A DNA stretch of 64,000 bases from Auriscalpium vulgare (GCA_019915015.1 JAHBBC010000008.1:1674001-1738000); one strand, 5' to 3'. Shown: positions 47,308-60,260, counted from the stretch's first letter. A program made the numbers and translations. Notes: a model not told the origin generated them from the letters alone.

Positions 47308-48227
47308 CGGCGTCCAGAGACATCGTGTTCGACGTCACAGGCGTCCAGAGCATTCTTTGCAAGTTCTGCGCCGTCCAGGAATGCCTCTGGGGTGTGCGCA
47401 CGGCGTTTGAGCGTGAGGCTGATGAAGCCCGGATGCGCGCCGGTCCACGTCCAAGATGGTGTAGCGGACGTAGTTGGCGATCTTGCTGCGGCGCCTCGCA
47501 AGATCTTCGAGTATCGGCGGCATCGAGGGAGGTACTGTGTGCTGCCGAGGGTGTCCAGGATGCCGCGACCCGTCTGCAACGTCTACAACGGTTACGCGGC
47601 ATGTCTTCGACGTCCAGGGCATCCTAAGATGTGCCAGCAGCATCCATAGTGATCCTGAGGTGTCCCGCGAGGCTGGCGCCCCACAGTAAGCGCGGCAGCG
47701 TGCCATGCATGGGAAGGGAGATGCGCACGGAACGCGCGCTAGGCTTCCATCACGCATCCCAGCGCCGCGCGCCATTGGGAGACTGGGATGAAAGCGACAG
47801 CGTGTAGTACCACAAGCCCAGTCGCTTGTCAACGACGTCCAGGAAGAGGCGGTGTACGGGCGGTCCAGGAAGGTGTGGCGGTCTGGAAAGGGCGTCCAGA
47901 GGGATTCTGTGGCGTTTGCCACGTCCAGGAGGCGCTACGCTGTGTCTACGGCATCCAGAGGCGCATTGACAACGGATGGGAGACGCGCTGCGAAGACACG
48001 CAACGCGTCCAGCACGCGGGATCGAGAGGGTTTATGTGGCAAGTTCCGCGGCCAGGTGGCGTCCAGAGGAACGTTGAGGAGGAGCGAGCGGGACGCCGTT
48101 GCCTGTCTGCAACGTCCAGAGCGACTACGCGACCTGTGCGCGGCGTCCAGAACATTTCTCCGACGAGCAGGATGTCCTATGAGGTACGAGCAGCATTCAG
48201 ATTGATGCTGCGGCGTCTGGGCATCCT
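47308..48227. repeat. Degenerate ~30-bp repeat zone, unit IV
   Basis: Copy of the zone in unit III, offset +10143. Confidence 0.65.
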
Positions 48228-50090
48228 GCTTGCGCTGGCGCCGCACGACAGGTGCGGCAGTATGCCGCGCGCCGAGATTCAGCGCACGTCTCGGGGAAGA
48301 CGCAATGGGAGTGCGCGCGGGCGTCCAGCGTACATCCTATTGCACCGCGCTTGGAAGGCTAGAACGCGCGCGAGCTCGTTCGCTTGCTTGTCGACGAATC
48401 GAAAGGACATGTGGCGTGTTTGTGAGGGTGTCCAGAGGGAATCCTGTCGCGTGCGCCGCGTCCAGGAGGCGCGGTGCCGCGTCCGGAGTGACGTTGCGGC
48501 GCTTCTGCGGCGTCCAGGAGGTGCGCTGGGCGGCGCCGCGCCGCTACCAAAATCTCGACGAGGCAGAGCCGACGGCGGCAGCATGATAATTGGCTCGTCC
48601 GCGGATCGTTGCCGCCGCCACGCGCAAGCTCCAGTGCGCGCAGACGTGTCCTTGATTGACGCGCTCGTATCTTCTGGCCCGCTGACGTCGTTGAAGGTGT
48701 TGGAGGGGAAGATGCTGGAGAGGAATGAATTTGAAGTAGCTGCGGACGCGGCTCGCCGCCATTGGCGACGTCCACGCGGTCCCCAAGTTGCCAAAGGACG
48801 TAGCAAAATGCGGGAAGCCGTGGGGAGAAGGGAATGCGCCTGCTATTGTCATAGCAAATTGCTGTAAAACCGCATATTTAGTAGGCTGGCATTTCACAAG
48901 GCGTAAATCGCACCGCGTACCTGCTGGCAAAACGAAGCCGACTGTGCGCGAAGCAAATGGCCCGCCTCCCGCACACTGTGGGTCGCACAAACGCGTCCAG
49001 AACGCGGGCGTAGGCCGTCGAACGGCCCCCAGGACCACTGCTCGGAGACGAAGGGGGCTCCGGTGAACGATGCTGCTGCAGGTCGACGCCCAAGACGATT
49101 CTAGAAGCTGCTTGAAGAGCGCGGCCACCACTGTAAACCCGCGGGTTCAGTCTTCTCGCGACTCAGATCAGAGCACCACATTGCGTACCTTTCCGATGGA
49201 ATGCCTTCTATCTCAACCATACATGCCGTTGCGGCCGGCGGCGTTGCTGGTGCTTCGCCAGCACGCCACAAGTTCTGTCTATCGTGAAGATCTGAGGATG
49301 TCGAGTCCTGCGTCGACGTCAGGATAAGCGAAAACAGGATAAGCTGTCGACGTACCCCGCATGACGAGAACCCTACGCTGCGCTGGCTGCTGACACCGTA
49401 GCTAAAAACAGCTGCAGCAGCAAGATCAGCCACAGATAGCAATCAGATCATCTTGGGATACACACTCACGCACAGATATCCAACGAAAAGGGCAGAGGCG
49501 ATGGAGGACATCGTGACGATGGTGGTGGGAGGAAGAAAGAGTGAGCGACAAGACGCGGCGAGATGGCGCTTACTGTGACAAGCGGCGTCTCGGTGAACTT
49601 TGACCGCGCTCCGACAAGCGCATCTGAACCTTGCAGCATTTTTCCTGTCAAGTTAGTGCCATCCTTCGGCGATGGATCTAAACCCACGATGGCCGCTGGA
49701 CAAGGTGAGTGGTCCTCCCAGAGTGGCCGCGCTGCTCCCTTGCTGTTCGGACAGAATTCCGTGCTGGGGATTCTGCCCGAGCAGCCAGGGATGCGTGGCC
49801 CCCCAAATCGAACAAGATACTTACGGATTTGCTTAGGTACTTTGGAGATCGGTGCCGCGCGGGCAGCTGCGCGCATAACTGGATTGCCGCAAAATTGCTC
49901 AGGGGCGAGATCTGACGTGCGTCCGAGGTGACATGGTGACGGGATGCAAGCAGCGGCCGGGCTGCCCACATGGTGGCCGAGATGGTGAGTACGACGCAGT
50001 CTCACGGTCTTCCGCTGCTTATCAGTCTTGCTGTCAACGTCGTCGTCGTCGACGCAGGCGGCCCTTCCATAATTTGCATGTAGCTATTTT

Positions 50091-50894
50091 CTACATGATA
50101 CACATCCCACGAATCTTCTCGTGGATCGTATACGGCACCATCCACTTCCCAGGCCGCACGTCGACGACGGGATCCTCTTCATCCCACTCGTCCGGGACCT
50201 CCACCGGCGAGCGCGTCACCTTGAACAGTTTTCCCTCCACGCCGTCCAGGCCGCGCTTGACGGTCCTCGAGCAGCCGCGGTCCGAGCGCGGCCGCCGCGT
50301 CGTGCGCTCAGGCTCGAGCTCGCCCGCTGCGATGCGCGCCGCGCGCAGCGCGCTCTCCTCTGCGTACTCGGCCTCGGACAGCCTCACCCAGTGGATCGCG
50401 CCCGTGCGCCAGCCCTCGAGGAGCGCCTCGGCGTCGCGCAAAGAGTCCGTCGCGGCGCGCAGGGACTTGAACGAAATGCTGGCTGGCCAGCCGACGATGA
50501 GGGCGCGGTGCGGCGTCACGATGTCGCGCCAGTACGTTCGGAAGGGCAGCTTGGACTTTGAGTAGCCAGTGATTTTATCTGTCTAGCAGTGTAAGCGGCG
50601 CGAGCATTCAGAGCGAGAATATTATATGGTGGACTTACAGAGACCGCGCATGAGATTCGTCTCAAACTCCCCGCGCGCTCGTCTGAGGCGAAGATTGCAG
50701 CGCTGTCTCGCAGTGGTTGCGACCGTGTCTGTGCCGCGAGAAGTCAGATGGATGGCGAGTAATAACGGGCGGCACAACTCACCGGTCATAGTTTCGCTGC
50801 AAGACATGTCGATGAGCAACCGCCTGACTCTGCGCGCGTCCACTGCCCGACGATCCGCCGGCCGAATGCACAGCTCTTGAGCCGTCGGCCTATG
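50091..50894 (-). CDS. Gene G copy, unit IV
   Basis: Copy of gene G with exons 50783-50894, 50639-50728 and 50091-50578, identical in frame to unit III. Confidence 0.6.
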
Positions 50895-52099
50895 CTAGCG
50901 GAATTTGCGCTAGACGGAATGCGACCAGGGCGCGGCGCGAGGAACCTCGTCCAGGCCCCGCAAGCTCGATGTTTCAGCTTCTGCGGCTGGCTTGAACGGC
51001 GCGCTACGGCGCCGGGTCGTAGGAGGCATCCTCGAATTGCATAGCTGCCTGTTCATTCGCAAGCCCGTGTACTGCCTGCAGCCTCCCAACGACACGCAAT
51101 GGGATCGCGCGCACAGCTCGGGGTCTCCTGCGCTAGCGGTCGGCGTTCGCGACGAAAGACCAGGGCGGCGCGGCGAGCAGCCGCTGTTTCAGCTGCTGCC
51201 GTATCCTCCCAGACCCGCCTCTCAACGACGCGCCACCGAGCCGGCGGAGAGCGCGCAGACCGCACAAATTTGATGCCATTCACCGCTAAGGTAAAAATAA
51301 CAGCAGCCCCATCAGCCCGACGTCCGCGAGAAGAGGCAGGTCGCTGCGTACCCAGCGTGTGGTGCGTCTTCTGCGCGCCGCGCATGTTGCTCGTGCTCGT
51401 CTGTCCCGCACTTCTTTCTGTGAGCCCACTGTCTGCTCGCCGGCGCGCTCGAGCGGAAGCCGAGTGGTAGCACGGGGCGGACCAGCGGTGTGGCGCGGCT
51501 TTCAATAAGCGTCAAGCGATCGAATGGACCGCACGCAGGGCGGGATCCACGCTAGACGGCCGGGCGCGTTGTACCCAGCGGACGATGCCTGCTCCCGTCC
51601 GTGCAGCCTCGCGCCCCCGCGCCCGTGCCCTCCTGAGCTCTCCAGGCGGGTGCGCGCCGCTCTGCCTGGGATGGCCACGAACGGTGGCAGCGCAGGAGGT
51701 ATGCGCGGGGCGTACGCGTCGCACCGGCAGGTCCAGCAGCGCGGCGCGTGCTTCAATTCCCGTCATACGATCGAATGTTCGGCGTCGGCGTACGGAGCCC
51801 GCGCTGTCCCTCTGGCTGACCATCGCTCCTGCGTCGCGGACGCTGCTGCTCTCCTCGACAGCTTGACTGCACTCTGCATGGCGCGGCGCAGCAGAGACCC
51901 TGCGGGCGCCACTCTCTGTCTGTGCGCAGCGGGGGACGGGGACGGGGACGGGGCGTGGTCCGCGGGCTTCCCAGAATACGTGGGCCCGCGTGGTGTCGGC
52001 TGCTGGCCTTGTCTCCCGCTGCCGCTGTCATCGGCGGCCGTGGATGGCGACGCGGCGTCTTGGCGCAAGCGTGCTGACGAAGTGGGCGTGCCGGGGGTG

Positions 52100-53404
52100 T
52101 ATAAAAGGGCGGTGAGATGGGCGGGGTGAGGACAGCGCGTTTCCTTTCGCGACTGGCCTCTCATCTCCCCCTCTCTCTGTCTCTCGCCCCGTTCGTCGTC
52201 ACGCTGCGTGGGTCCAAGGTCGTCGTTGACGTGCTGTGCGCGTCGGTCGTCAGGTTCGTGCCGATGTATGATAATGTTGGTGCGAGACGGCGTGCTTACC
52301 GTGTCGTTGTCAGGCACTCGGACGTTTGCCTACGCGTACGTGCTGCTGTTCGGTGGTTCCCGACTTTGCTGACGCGCCGTTGTGTTGATCCAGGCCGAGC
52401 CGTCATCTTGCGCGTCGTGCGTTGCGTGCTCCAAGCTCGTTTCCCGTGCGTGCTTGCCGTTGCGTCGGTCGTCAGAGGTATGTGCTTGGGATACTGGACG
52501 GAGGAAGCGTGCTCACCTTGGACTTGTGTTTGCCAGGCCTCCAGGTGTTCGCTTTCGCATGTACGTGCCGTGATTTTGGACAGCCTATTCCACTGACGCG
52601 CCGCTGTGTCCATCTAGGCCGTGCGAACATCGTCCCGCCGAATGTTATCCCGTTGAGCGCGCTGCGTTGTGCTGGCGAGCATCGCAGGTGAGTATGATAC
52701 GCGGCAGGCGTAAATGTGGGCTGACCTTGCGCTGTCCCAGAGCGCGGACAGCCGATCCTGCGCGTGATGTTAGATACCTGAATGCCGGCCGAGGTGTTTT
52801 GCTGGACGTGCGGTGAGTTTGGCTCCATTGTATTGTTGGATCGTGACTTACCAGACTGTGTGCTAGCCCTCTCGGCACGCCGTGCCCGGCGCATTCCTTT
52901 CCTCGCTGCGCTGTGTAGAGTTGACGCCCTGCGCCCGTTGGTCGTCAGGTTCGTGCGGATGTATGTTGGTGCGGGACGTGCTTACCGTGTGACAGGTCGT
53001 CGGATGTTTGTCTACGTGGTGCCCGGCTTCGCCGACGCGCCGTTGTCTTGATCCCGGCAGAACCGTCACGCGCGGCGCTGCATCCATGTTCGCTGTCCGC
53101 GTCGGTTCGGTTGTTAGAGGTACGTGCCTGACAGTGTGCTTGCCAGGCGGCGCTGATGGGTCTTCGCATCCAGGGATCGGTTTGCTGCGAGCGCTGCGGT
53201 CGGTCAAGCGCGGTGCAAGTCGAGCCCCTGTGAGTACTCACCGATCTAGCAACATGTTCCGTGCGCTTATACACTTCGCCAGAGGCTGGTCGGCGCGGCG
53301 CGGTGTTGCGCACGCGGTGTTGCCATGGCAGCGCGGCTCGAGGTTTGCGCTCGGGCGGGCGAGCACGTCGCATATCGAGCGGACTCAGTGTGCGGTGTGA
53401 GGTA
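52100..53404 (+). other. TATA-driven intron-dense locus T, unit IV
   Basis: Copy of locus T with TATAAAAG at 52100-52107. Confidence 0.45.
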
Positions 53405-53476
53405 AGTGAGCGCGGCCGTGCAGGTCGAGCATGGCGAGGAGGGAGAGGATGGGGGCGGCCGGGGGTGGTCTTTGGT

Positions 53477-53914
53477 CACGTGAGCAGCCGCCGGCGCGCC
53501 GACGTTGCCCTTGACCCCGCTGAGTGACTCCGAGTACCTCGCCGCTCCTTCCACCTCCATCGACAACGCGCAACAGCACACGCTCGCCGACGTATCCCAC
53601 CCCGCTCCTGCTGGGCTCTCCCTCTCCCACTTCCGGCCCCCGAGTTCTCGACTGCCCGGGCCCCATGCCGCAAGACCGTTCGCAAGACCCGCGCGCACCC
53701 GTACGCTCTCCCGTGCCCGCGCTGTCCCTTCGTGCAGGAGAACGGCCGCAAGCGGGACCTGGACAGGCACATCAAGACGCACGAGGGAGTCAGGAAGAGG
53801 GTCGTCTGTGGACGTCGGGGCTGCAAGGAGGTGTTGAGCAGGATGGATGCGGTGAGGAGGCATCAGAAGAACCACAATGCCAGGTGCGCGGTGGCGCAGG
53901 GCGGCGATGCGTGA
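53477..53914 (+). pseudogene. Zinc-finger pseudogene W, unit IV
   Basis: Identical arrangement to W of unit II. Confidence 0.65.
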
Positions 53915-54195
53915 GCTTTCTGTTTGTCTGTTTTGTTTTGTTTTCGTGTTCGTGTTCAATTCGCTATGTTTGCTTTCGTGGTGCCATCCGTTGTCTGCTC
54001 ATGCTTCCTAGTTGCTGTTCTGCTGTCATATGTCACTGCTGTATACCTATAGCCGACCAAATTCCATGCCTGCCTTTTGATTCGTTCTCTCGAATGCGCG
54101 GATTCCACCGTGCGCGAACCGTTCGATGAACCGGGCGCCGTCTACTACATACAAGCACCCGACTAGGCCTCGAGGCCTCAACCAGAGTCACGTCG

Positions 54196-54251
54196 CCTGC
54201 GCACTCTCGCCTGCGCACTCTCGCCCTCGCACTCTCGCCCTCGCACTCTCG
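54196..54251. repeat. 14-bp tandem repeat, 4 units, unit IV
   Basis: Copy of the same block, with no change in unit number. Confidence 0.85.
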
Positions 54252-54449
54252 CCCTCAAAGTCCTTGCTCTACAAACGGCTTCGTGATAACGTGCACGACC
54301 GACCGAGCTCCGCGTCGACGTCCGCAAGCCCCGCGCGGGGCCGCCATCTGCCATCTGCCAGTGGGAGGCGAGCAGGTGCGCAGTGCGTACGTCAACGCAG
54401 AGCCACCCACCGTCGCCTCTAGGCGTTATGAAGATGGCCTTCTGGAGAC

Positions 54450-55238
54450 ATGGGCAATGCCTTGCGGAAACGCGATCGCCTCTGGGCGTTTACAGGCGTC
54501 GAGGACTATACAGACTGTATCATCATCGGCCAGTTTACCCCGCATGTCGGGTGCGGCCGACCGCGCCGCCCGCCCGTCGCGTGTCCGGTCTCAGATCTCA
54601 GATCTGCAGCAAGATCGCGTTTCCATCGTCGCGACATTGCGTGCCAACGGACGACCACCTGCAGGATCTCGGACGCCGACAACAGCTATACCGTGGACCC
54701 AGCGGTCCTGTCTCTCGCGCACACCGGGTACGCGGTCGAGGTGCCTGTGTCACGTGAACAGCCGCCGGGGCCGGGCGCGCCGCAGTTGCCAATGCCCTTG
54801 ACCCGCTCCGAGTCCCTCGACCGTGACGCTCCTCCGCCCACCATCGCCCTCGCCGTCGACTCGCAGCAGCACACAGACGCAGCGCACGCCGGCGGACTTC
54901 ACCCCGCTTCCGCTGGCCTGCCTAGCGTGCCCACCGCTCTCCCTCAGCCACTTTTCCATCGCGGGTCCTCGACTGCCGCATCGCAAGCCGGCCGCAAGAC
55001 GCACCGCAAGGCCCGCGCGCACCCGTACGCTCTCGTATGCCCGGAATGCCCCTTCGTGCAGGAGAACGGCCGCTCCTGGGATATGAAACGGCATGTCAAG
55101 ACGCACGACGCGGTCAGGAATACGTTCAGCTGCGAGCGCCGGGGCTGCGAGGAGAGCTTTAGCAGGATGGATGCGGTGAGGAGGCATCAGAAGAACGTGA
55201 ATGCCAGGTGCGCGATGGAGCAGGGAGATGATGCGTGA
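54450..55238 (+). CDS. Chimeric zinc-finger frame Zc (junction unit IV/V), 262 aa
   Basis: Identical copy, with the Z1-derived part from 54665. Last zinc-finger copy before the array breaks off at 56445. Confidence 0.4.
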   Translation: MGNALRKRDRLWAFTGVEDYTDCIIIGQFTPHVGCGRPRRPPVACPVSDLRSAARSRFHRRDIACQRTTTCRISDADNSYTVDPAVLSLAHTGYAVEVPVSREQPPGPGAPQLPMPLTRSESLDRDAPPPTIALAVDSQQHTDAAHAGGLHPASAGLPSVPTALPQPLFHRGSSTAASQAGRKTHRKARAHPYALVCPECPFVQENGRSWDMKRHVKTHDAVRNTFSCERRGCEESFSRMDAVRRHQKNVNARCAMEQGDDA

Positions 55239-56445
55239 GTCGTTCATGTTCGTGCGCTTTCGCTACCCATTTCTTTGTCGATATCGTGCTTTCGATGTTT
55301 TCGATTCTGCTATGACCTGTCCCGCGTCCTAGTTCTAGTCTCCCTCTTCTCTCATACTAGTGTCTCATCCCACCGCTGCGCGCCGCCTCGTGCATCGATA
55401 CAGCTCTTCCCGGTCTATACGTGCTTGTACCCTCACCGCAATCGTATCTTACTGCCCAATTTCTTTTTATCCGCTGGCTTGAACGGACGTGTGCTCTTCA
55501 CCATGCGTTCTATCTCCCGCGGACAGACCGGCTGACGGTGCCACGGGTCGGTGTCGAGCGGCCGCCTGCCCGAGGTGCGTTGTGGCGACCTAAAGCCCAG
55601 GCGGTCCCCATCAATGCTCAGTTCTCCCAGGCAGCTTGGTGCGTCACTTGCCGTTTGCTCCCAATCTGACTGGATCATGGTGCGGAAGGTGGATCCGGGA
55701 GTGGATCTGGTGAGCCCGAGATTTGAAAGGCTCGTGCACTCAGTGCGATCATCGACGGAGTGGGCGGAGGCGCACGCGCTGCACTGTACGTCGCCGTCTT
55801 GCCGTGGTCTCGCTTATAATAATTTGCTGACGCGCTGACGATGTAGGGCTCTCCTTAGCTCAATCGTAAAATGCAGTGCGGGCGCGCCGATGAGTTGTGA
55901 CGCGTTCAGCAAAACCGCCGGACGCAAGCAATAGCGCACCTAGCACGACGCGCATACAGTCGAACACGGGCTGTCTCTCGCGCCCAACGCTCTGTCTTCT
56001 TCGACTCAGCATCCGCTTTCGCTCCAGGCGCGCTTCTTGGATCCACGACCGCTCTTTGCCAGCCGGCCGCAAGCACCGCCCGTGCTCGCTCGCGCTGGAA
56101 TCCCGCACACCGGCCTGCTCGATCGCGTCCGCATGCCGCCTTCACTGCGAATTGCGTTACCAGCATATGCTCGCGCTAAATAAAACATGAGGGAATGCGC
56201 TTGGGCCATTCGAGGCCATACGTCACGTCAAGCCCCGCGCGCTCGCCTTCGGGATGCGGGCCCGGTGCGTCGCCTGCGGCCTCATGTTGCTTCCAATCTG
56301 ACCGAGATCTAGCTGCTGTTCCTGAATACGCACGCGAGTGGAACTGTGCTGCATGTGAGAACCGCGCGCGCGCCTTCGAGACACGGACATGGTGCGTCGC
56401 CTGCGGGGTCATGTCGCTCCAATCTTACGAAGCTCTTATTGGTTG
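54623..56445 (+). repeat. Array unit V (truncated after 1.8 kb)
   Basis: Matches unit IV up to the GGTTG at 56441-56445 and then changes abruptly to unrelated sequence. At least four substitutions against unit IV fall in the last 400 bp (at about 56083, 56148, 56297 and 56437). Confidence 0.93.
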
Positions 56446-57400
56446 ATCAGACAACGCCGCGCGCTGCTGGGCGAGAGGCAGCACGCCCCCGCGTCGATTG
56501 AGCGTTTCCGCTCGTCTCCCGCCCGGTTGAATTCTATCAAGTAGCGCCCCTGGTCCGTGCGGCACAATCCGGCACTCGGTGTTACGGCGCCTCCACGCAA
56601 TGCACTGGCATTTGTGAGTTCCTCACTCGACGTGTTTCGTCTTCGTGCAGATGGGCTGACAGCCACTGACGGGTCCAGTTGACCAGCGCTGCCCGTGGTG
56701 CGAGTCACCGGTGAAGCACGCGAAGAGAAATTCCCCTCCCGTCGCTCTCCCGTTTATCGCGGTTTCCCATGCACACCTAACCGCGTTCGCGCCAGCTGGG
56801 GTGCGCAATTTGGTGCTGAGCGTAAGTTCTCTGCATCGCAGCAGGCTACTAGCTCTTGGCTGGAGGTTGTGCCCTGCCTCGTTAGCGCTTATCCTAGATG
56901 CTGCTGTCCGGCGGTTACTTCCCCGGTATGTAGGCTTGGCTTCTGAATCGCCGCATAATCTCGTATTGTCATACCTGATCCCACTGCGTATCTATGCCTT
57001 GAGAGGCTTCTGTCAGTAACTACGGCAGCTAGACGAACGCCCGGTTCTTGCTCGCGTATGCTATATGCCGCACGACTCTCTTGGTGGATCTTTGCGCCGT
57101 CAGTGCGGTTGTACATCCCTCAGCAAGATACCGGCAAAGCGTTGGCGCTAATAGCGCAGCGTTGTTCTCGCGTGCTTCGACAGCGCCAACTGACACCGTT
57201 ATGCGGCCATCATTTGTTGATTCCTTCGGCTGTTTGCCTCGTTGATTCACGCTCTTATGCATATGTAGGAGATCGCTTGCACGTACAATAAACGGTTGTA
57301 TTTCAAAGTACGTGCGGTGTCCGCGAAGTCGAGAGTGAAGTAATGAGTGCGCAGGGTTATCGAAGTACCGTGGTGTGGAAATGACGAACAATCACAAGCG
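56446..57400. other. Single-copy stretch between array and K3, no supported gene
   Basis: Sequence unrelated to the array starts at 56446. The last 200 bp (57200-57400) is a kinase 3' flank and matches the flank of K5 (61850-62030) and, inverted, that of K2. GTTGGCGC at 57141 and GCGCCAAC at 57183 form a short dyad with a 34-nt loop. Confidence 0.5.
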
Positions 57401-58757
57401 TTAAGGTTCCGGTATGGGAGCCTTCTTTGTAAGAAGATACCCTGCGGTGCGATATAGATATCCGCACGCACGGAAGAAACGAACGATACCGATCTCCTGC
57501 CTCCTCACGATCCTCGAGCGCAACTTGCGCGTGCTCAAGGATTTCCGTATCTCCGCGAACCGAGAGACGACCTCGTCAATCTTCGGACGCTTCTCCGGGT
57601 CTCGCTGAATCATATCCGCCACCAAAGGCTGGACGAACTCAAACCCCAGTCGTTTCTAGACGTGTACAGGGCTAAGAACGATGAACGGCGTGACAAAAGG
57701 CGTACTCACACGGATGAACTCCTCCCGGATCAGATTTCCGAGATAGTAGATGTCGGTGAAGAAAGGGTTACACGGCGTCGACTCGTCCTGATTTTCCGGG
57801 ACCGACTTGTCGCCGCCGTATAGCGGCAGGTCCAGAGGCGGTCCCTTCGCAGGATCGTAGCGTCGCGACAGCCCAAAGTCGATCAGATAGTATCTCGGAG
57901 GGCGCTGCGTGCGCGTGTAGTGCTTCGCCGTGCCCTTGAAATCTGGCCGGCGATCCAACTCCACAGGATGGAACGAATTCGGGTACATCGACGACGGGTC
58001 GAGCATAATATTTGCAGCGGTACAGTCCCTGAGAAAATTGTCAACATCGTCTACGCGCATGGAGGAGTGCATCTTACCGATGGGCAATATTGCGCTCGTG
58101 CATGAATTGCAAGCCCTACGGCCGTCCGACATGTGCCGTGAGGACGAGCCCGACGATATCAGATAAATTCGCCACATACCTCAAATATTTGACTGATAAA
58201 CGCAACCACCTCACCGTACGTTTCGAATTTGGGATTGTCGAAGGGTCGGAGGAGGGGCATAACCAAGATTTTGTCGCTTTCGTCGTTCGGCAGCTGAATG
58301 ACCTCGAGCAACGGGACGGTGTGGTTGCGCGGGTCGGATATGAGTTCCTCCGAGGCAAGAGATGTAGCAATGTCGAGCTCGTATGGGCCCTCCTCGCGCA
58401 CCATGCGCTTCAGCATCACGGGCTTGCCGTCCGAGATGCGTGTCGCGTCCAGCGCGACCTGGAGCTGGCAGAACCGTCACGATCAGCGCGGTTGTCGAGC
58501 TAGAGAGGACGACGGCAAGAGCTTACATAGTGGCGGTTCCCATCTTCAGCCTTCTCGATTGCAAAAACGCTCGCACCCTGCGGCCAAGATGGCTTCCAGT
58601 CCTGGCGAAAGCGAGGTCGTAGACGGTACCCAGCTTGCTCGAGCAATTTCTCCCGCTTGGTCCACCACCGCTCGCTGTGTATGCGTCGCCCCGGGTCTGT
58701 ATAGTCTGCCTGAAGACTCTCCTCTCTTCCGAGGCTTTCCTGAGAGTTGTGAGCCAT
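57401..58757 (-). CDS. Kinase K3, protein-kinase-like fold, 5 exons, 375 aa
   Basis: Minus-strand exons are 58527-58757, 58180-58464, 58078-58115, 57710-58028 and 57401-57655, with the same lengths as K1 and K2; it stops at TAA. Introns are 49-64 nt and the first donor is GTAAGC. The catalytic set is intact (VMLK Lys, HRDCTAANIM, LIDFGLSRRYD, VPE). It is the inverted counterpart of K2: their upstream 45 bp and the palindrome are identical. N-terminal changes against K2 include REESLQADY and SERWW kept. Confidence 0.88.
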
Positions 58758-58800
58758 GAGGGTGAGGACATGAGGAGCGCACGCGGCACGTTCGGAAAGC

Positions 58801-58814
58801 GCTGATTTGTCAGC
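58801..58814. promoter_or_regulatory. Palindrome upstream of K3
   Basis: GCTGATTTGTCAGC (GCTGACAAATCAGC on the minus strand) lies 43 bp before the K3 start. Confidence 0.5.
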
Positions 58815-58903
58815 GGTTTCTTCAGGGTTTCGATATACAGTGGCGTGAAAACGATTGGCATACAGTATATACCGGGAATTACTCGAAGGAGAAAATACAG
58901 CCG

Positions 58904-60260
58904 TCAAGGTTCCGGAATGGGAGCCTTCTTCGTAAGAAGATACCCTGCGGTGCGATATAGATAGCCACACGCACGGAAGAAACGAACAATACCGATCTCC
59001 TGCCGCCGGACGATCCTCGAGCGCAACTTGCGCGTGCTCAAGGATTTCCGTATCTCCGCGAACCGAGAGACGACCTCGTCAATCTTCGGACGCTTCTCCG
59101 GGTCTCGCTGAATCATATCCGCCACCAAAGGCTGGACGAACTCGAACCCCAGTCGTTTCTAGACGTGTACAGGGCTGAGGACGATGAACAGCGTAACAAA
59201 AGGCGTACGCACACGGATGAACTCCTCCCGGATCAGATTTCCGAGATAGTAGATGTCGGTGAAGAAAGGGTTACACGGCGTCGACTCGTCCTGATTTTCC
59301 GGGACCGACTTGTCGCCGCCGTATAGCGGCAGGTCCAGAGGCGGTCCCTTCGCAGGATCGTAGCGTCGCGACAGCCCAAAGTCGATCAGATAGTATCTCG
59401 GAGGGCGCTGCGTGCGCGTGTAGTGCTTCGCCGTGCCCTTGAAATCTGGCCGGCGATCCAACTCCACAGGATGGAACGAATTCGGGTACATCGACGACGG
59501 GTCGAGCATTATATTTGCAGCGGTACAGTCCCTGAGAAAATTGTCAACATCGTCTACGCGCATGGAGGAGTGCATCTTACCGATGGGCAATATTGCGCTC
59601 GTGCATGAATTGCAAGCCCTACGGCCGTCCGACATGTGCCGTGAGGACGAGCCCGACGATATCAGATAAATTCGCCACATACCTCAAATATCTGACTGAT
59701 AAACGCAACCACCTCGCCGTACGTTTCAAATTTGGGATCGTCGAACGGTCGGAGGAGGGGCATAACCAAGATTTTGTCGCTTTCGTCGTTCGGCAGCTGA
59801 ATGACCTCGAGCAACGGGACGGTGTGGTTGCGCGGGTCGGATATGAGTTCCTCCGAGGCAAGAGATGTAGCAATGTCGAGCTCGTATGGGCCCTCCTCGC
59901 GCACCATGCGCTTCAGCATCACGGGCTTGCCGTCCGAGATGCGTGTCGCGTCCAGCGCGACCCGGAGCTGGCAGAACCGCCACGATCAGCGCGGTTGTCG
60001 AGCTAGAGAGGACGGCGGCAAGAGCTCACATAGTTGCGGTTCCCATCTTCAGCCTTATCGATTGCAAAAATGCTCGTACCCTGGGGCCAAGATGGCTTCC
60101 AGTCCTGGCGGAAGCGAGGTCGTAGACGGTACCCAGCTTGCTCGAGCAGCTTCTCCCGCTTGGTCCACCACCGCTCGCTGCGTATGCGTCGGCCTGGATC
60201 TGTGCGGTCTGCTTGAAGACTCTCCTCTGTTCCGAGACTTTCCTGGGAGTGGTGAGCCAT
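58904..60260 (-). CDS. Kinase K4, protein-kinase-like fold, 5 exons, 375 aa
   Basis: Exons are 60030-60260, 59683-59967, 59581-59618, 59213-59531 and 58904-59158, each exactly 1,503 bp from the matching exon of K3. The start MAHHSQESLGTEES differs slightly from K1-K3 (MAHNSQES). All kinase landmarks are intact. It pairs divergently with A' (60658) as K1 does with A, so K4 corresponds to K1 in the inverted arm. K4's own exon sequence is nevertheless closer to K3, which suggests conversion within each arm (inference). Confidence 0.88.

Larger units (their letters stand above)
44480..54622 (+). repeat. Array unit IV (full, 10,143 bp)
   Basis: Full copy, constant offset +10143 from unit III. All internal features repeat at the same relative positions. 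Confidence 0.95.

Noticed and set aside
15891..56445. 10-kb unit as a DNA transposon, LTR element or Helitron
   Set aside because: I found no terminal inverted repeats, LTR pair, reverse transcriptase, RNase H, DDE or Rep/helicase motif. Copies are strictly head to tail at one site.
15891..56445. Array as rDNA or another structural RNA repeat
   Set aside because: None of the highly conserved rRNA tracts could be recognised, and the unit has protein-coding finger exons and introns.
57141..57190. GTTGGCGC/GCGCCAAC dyad as a terminator or attachment site
   Set aside because: Single occurrence, 34-nt loop, no partner site at the array boundary.
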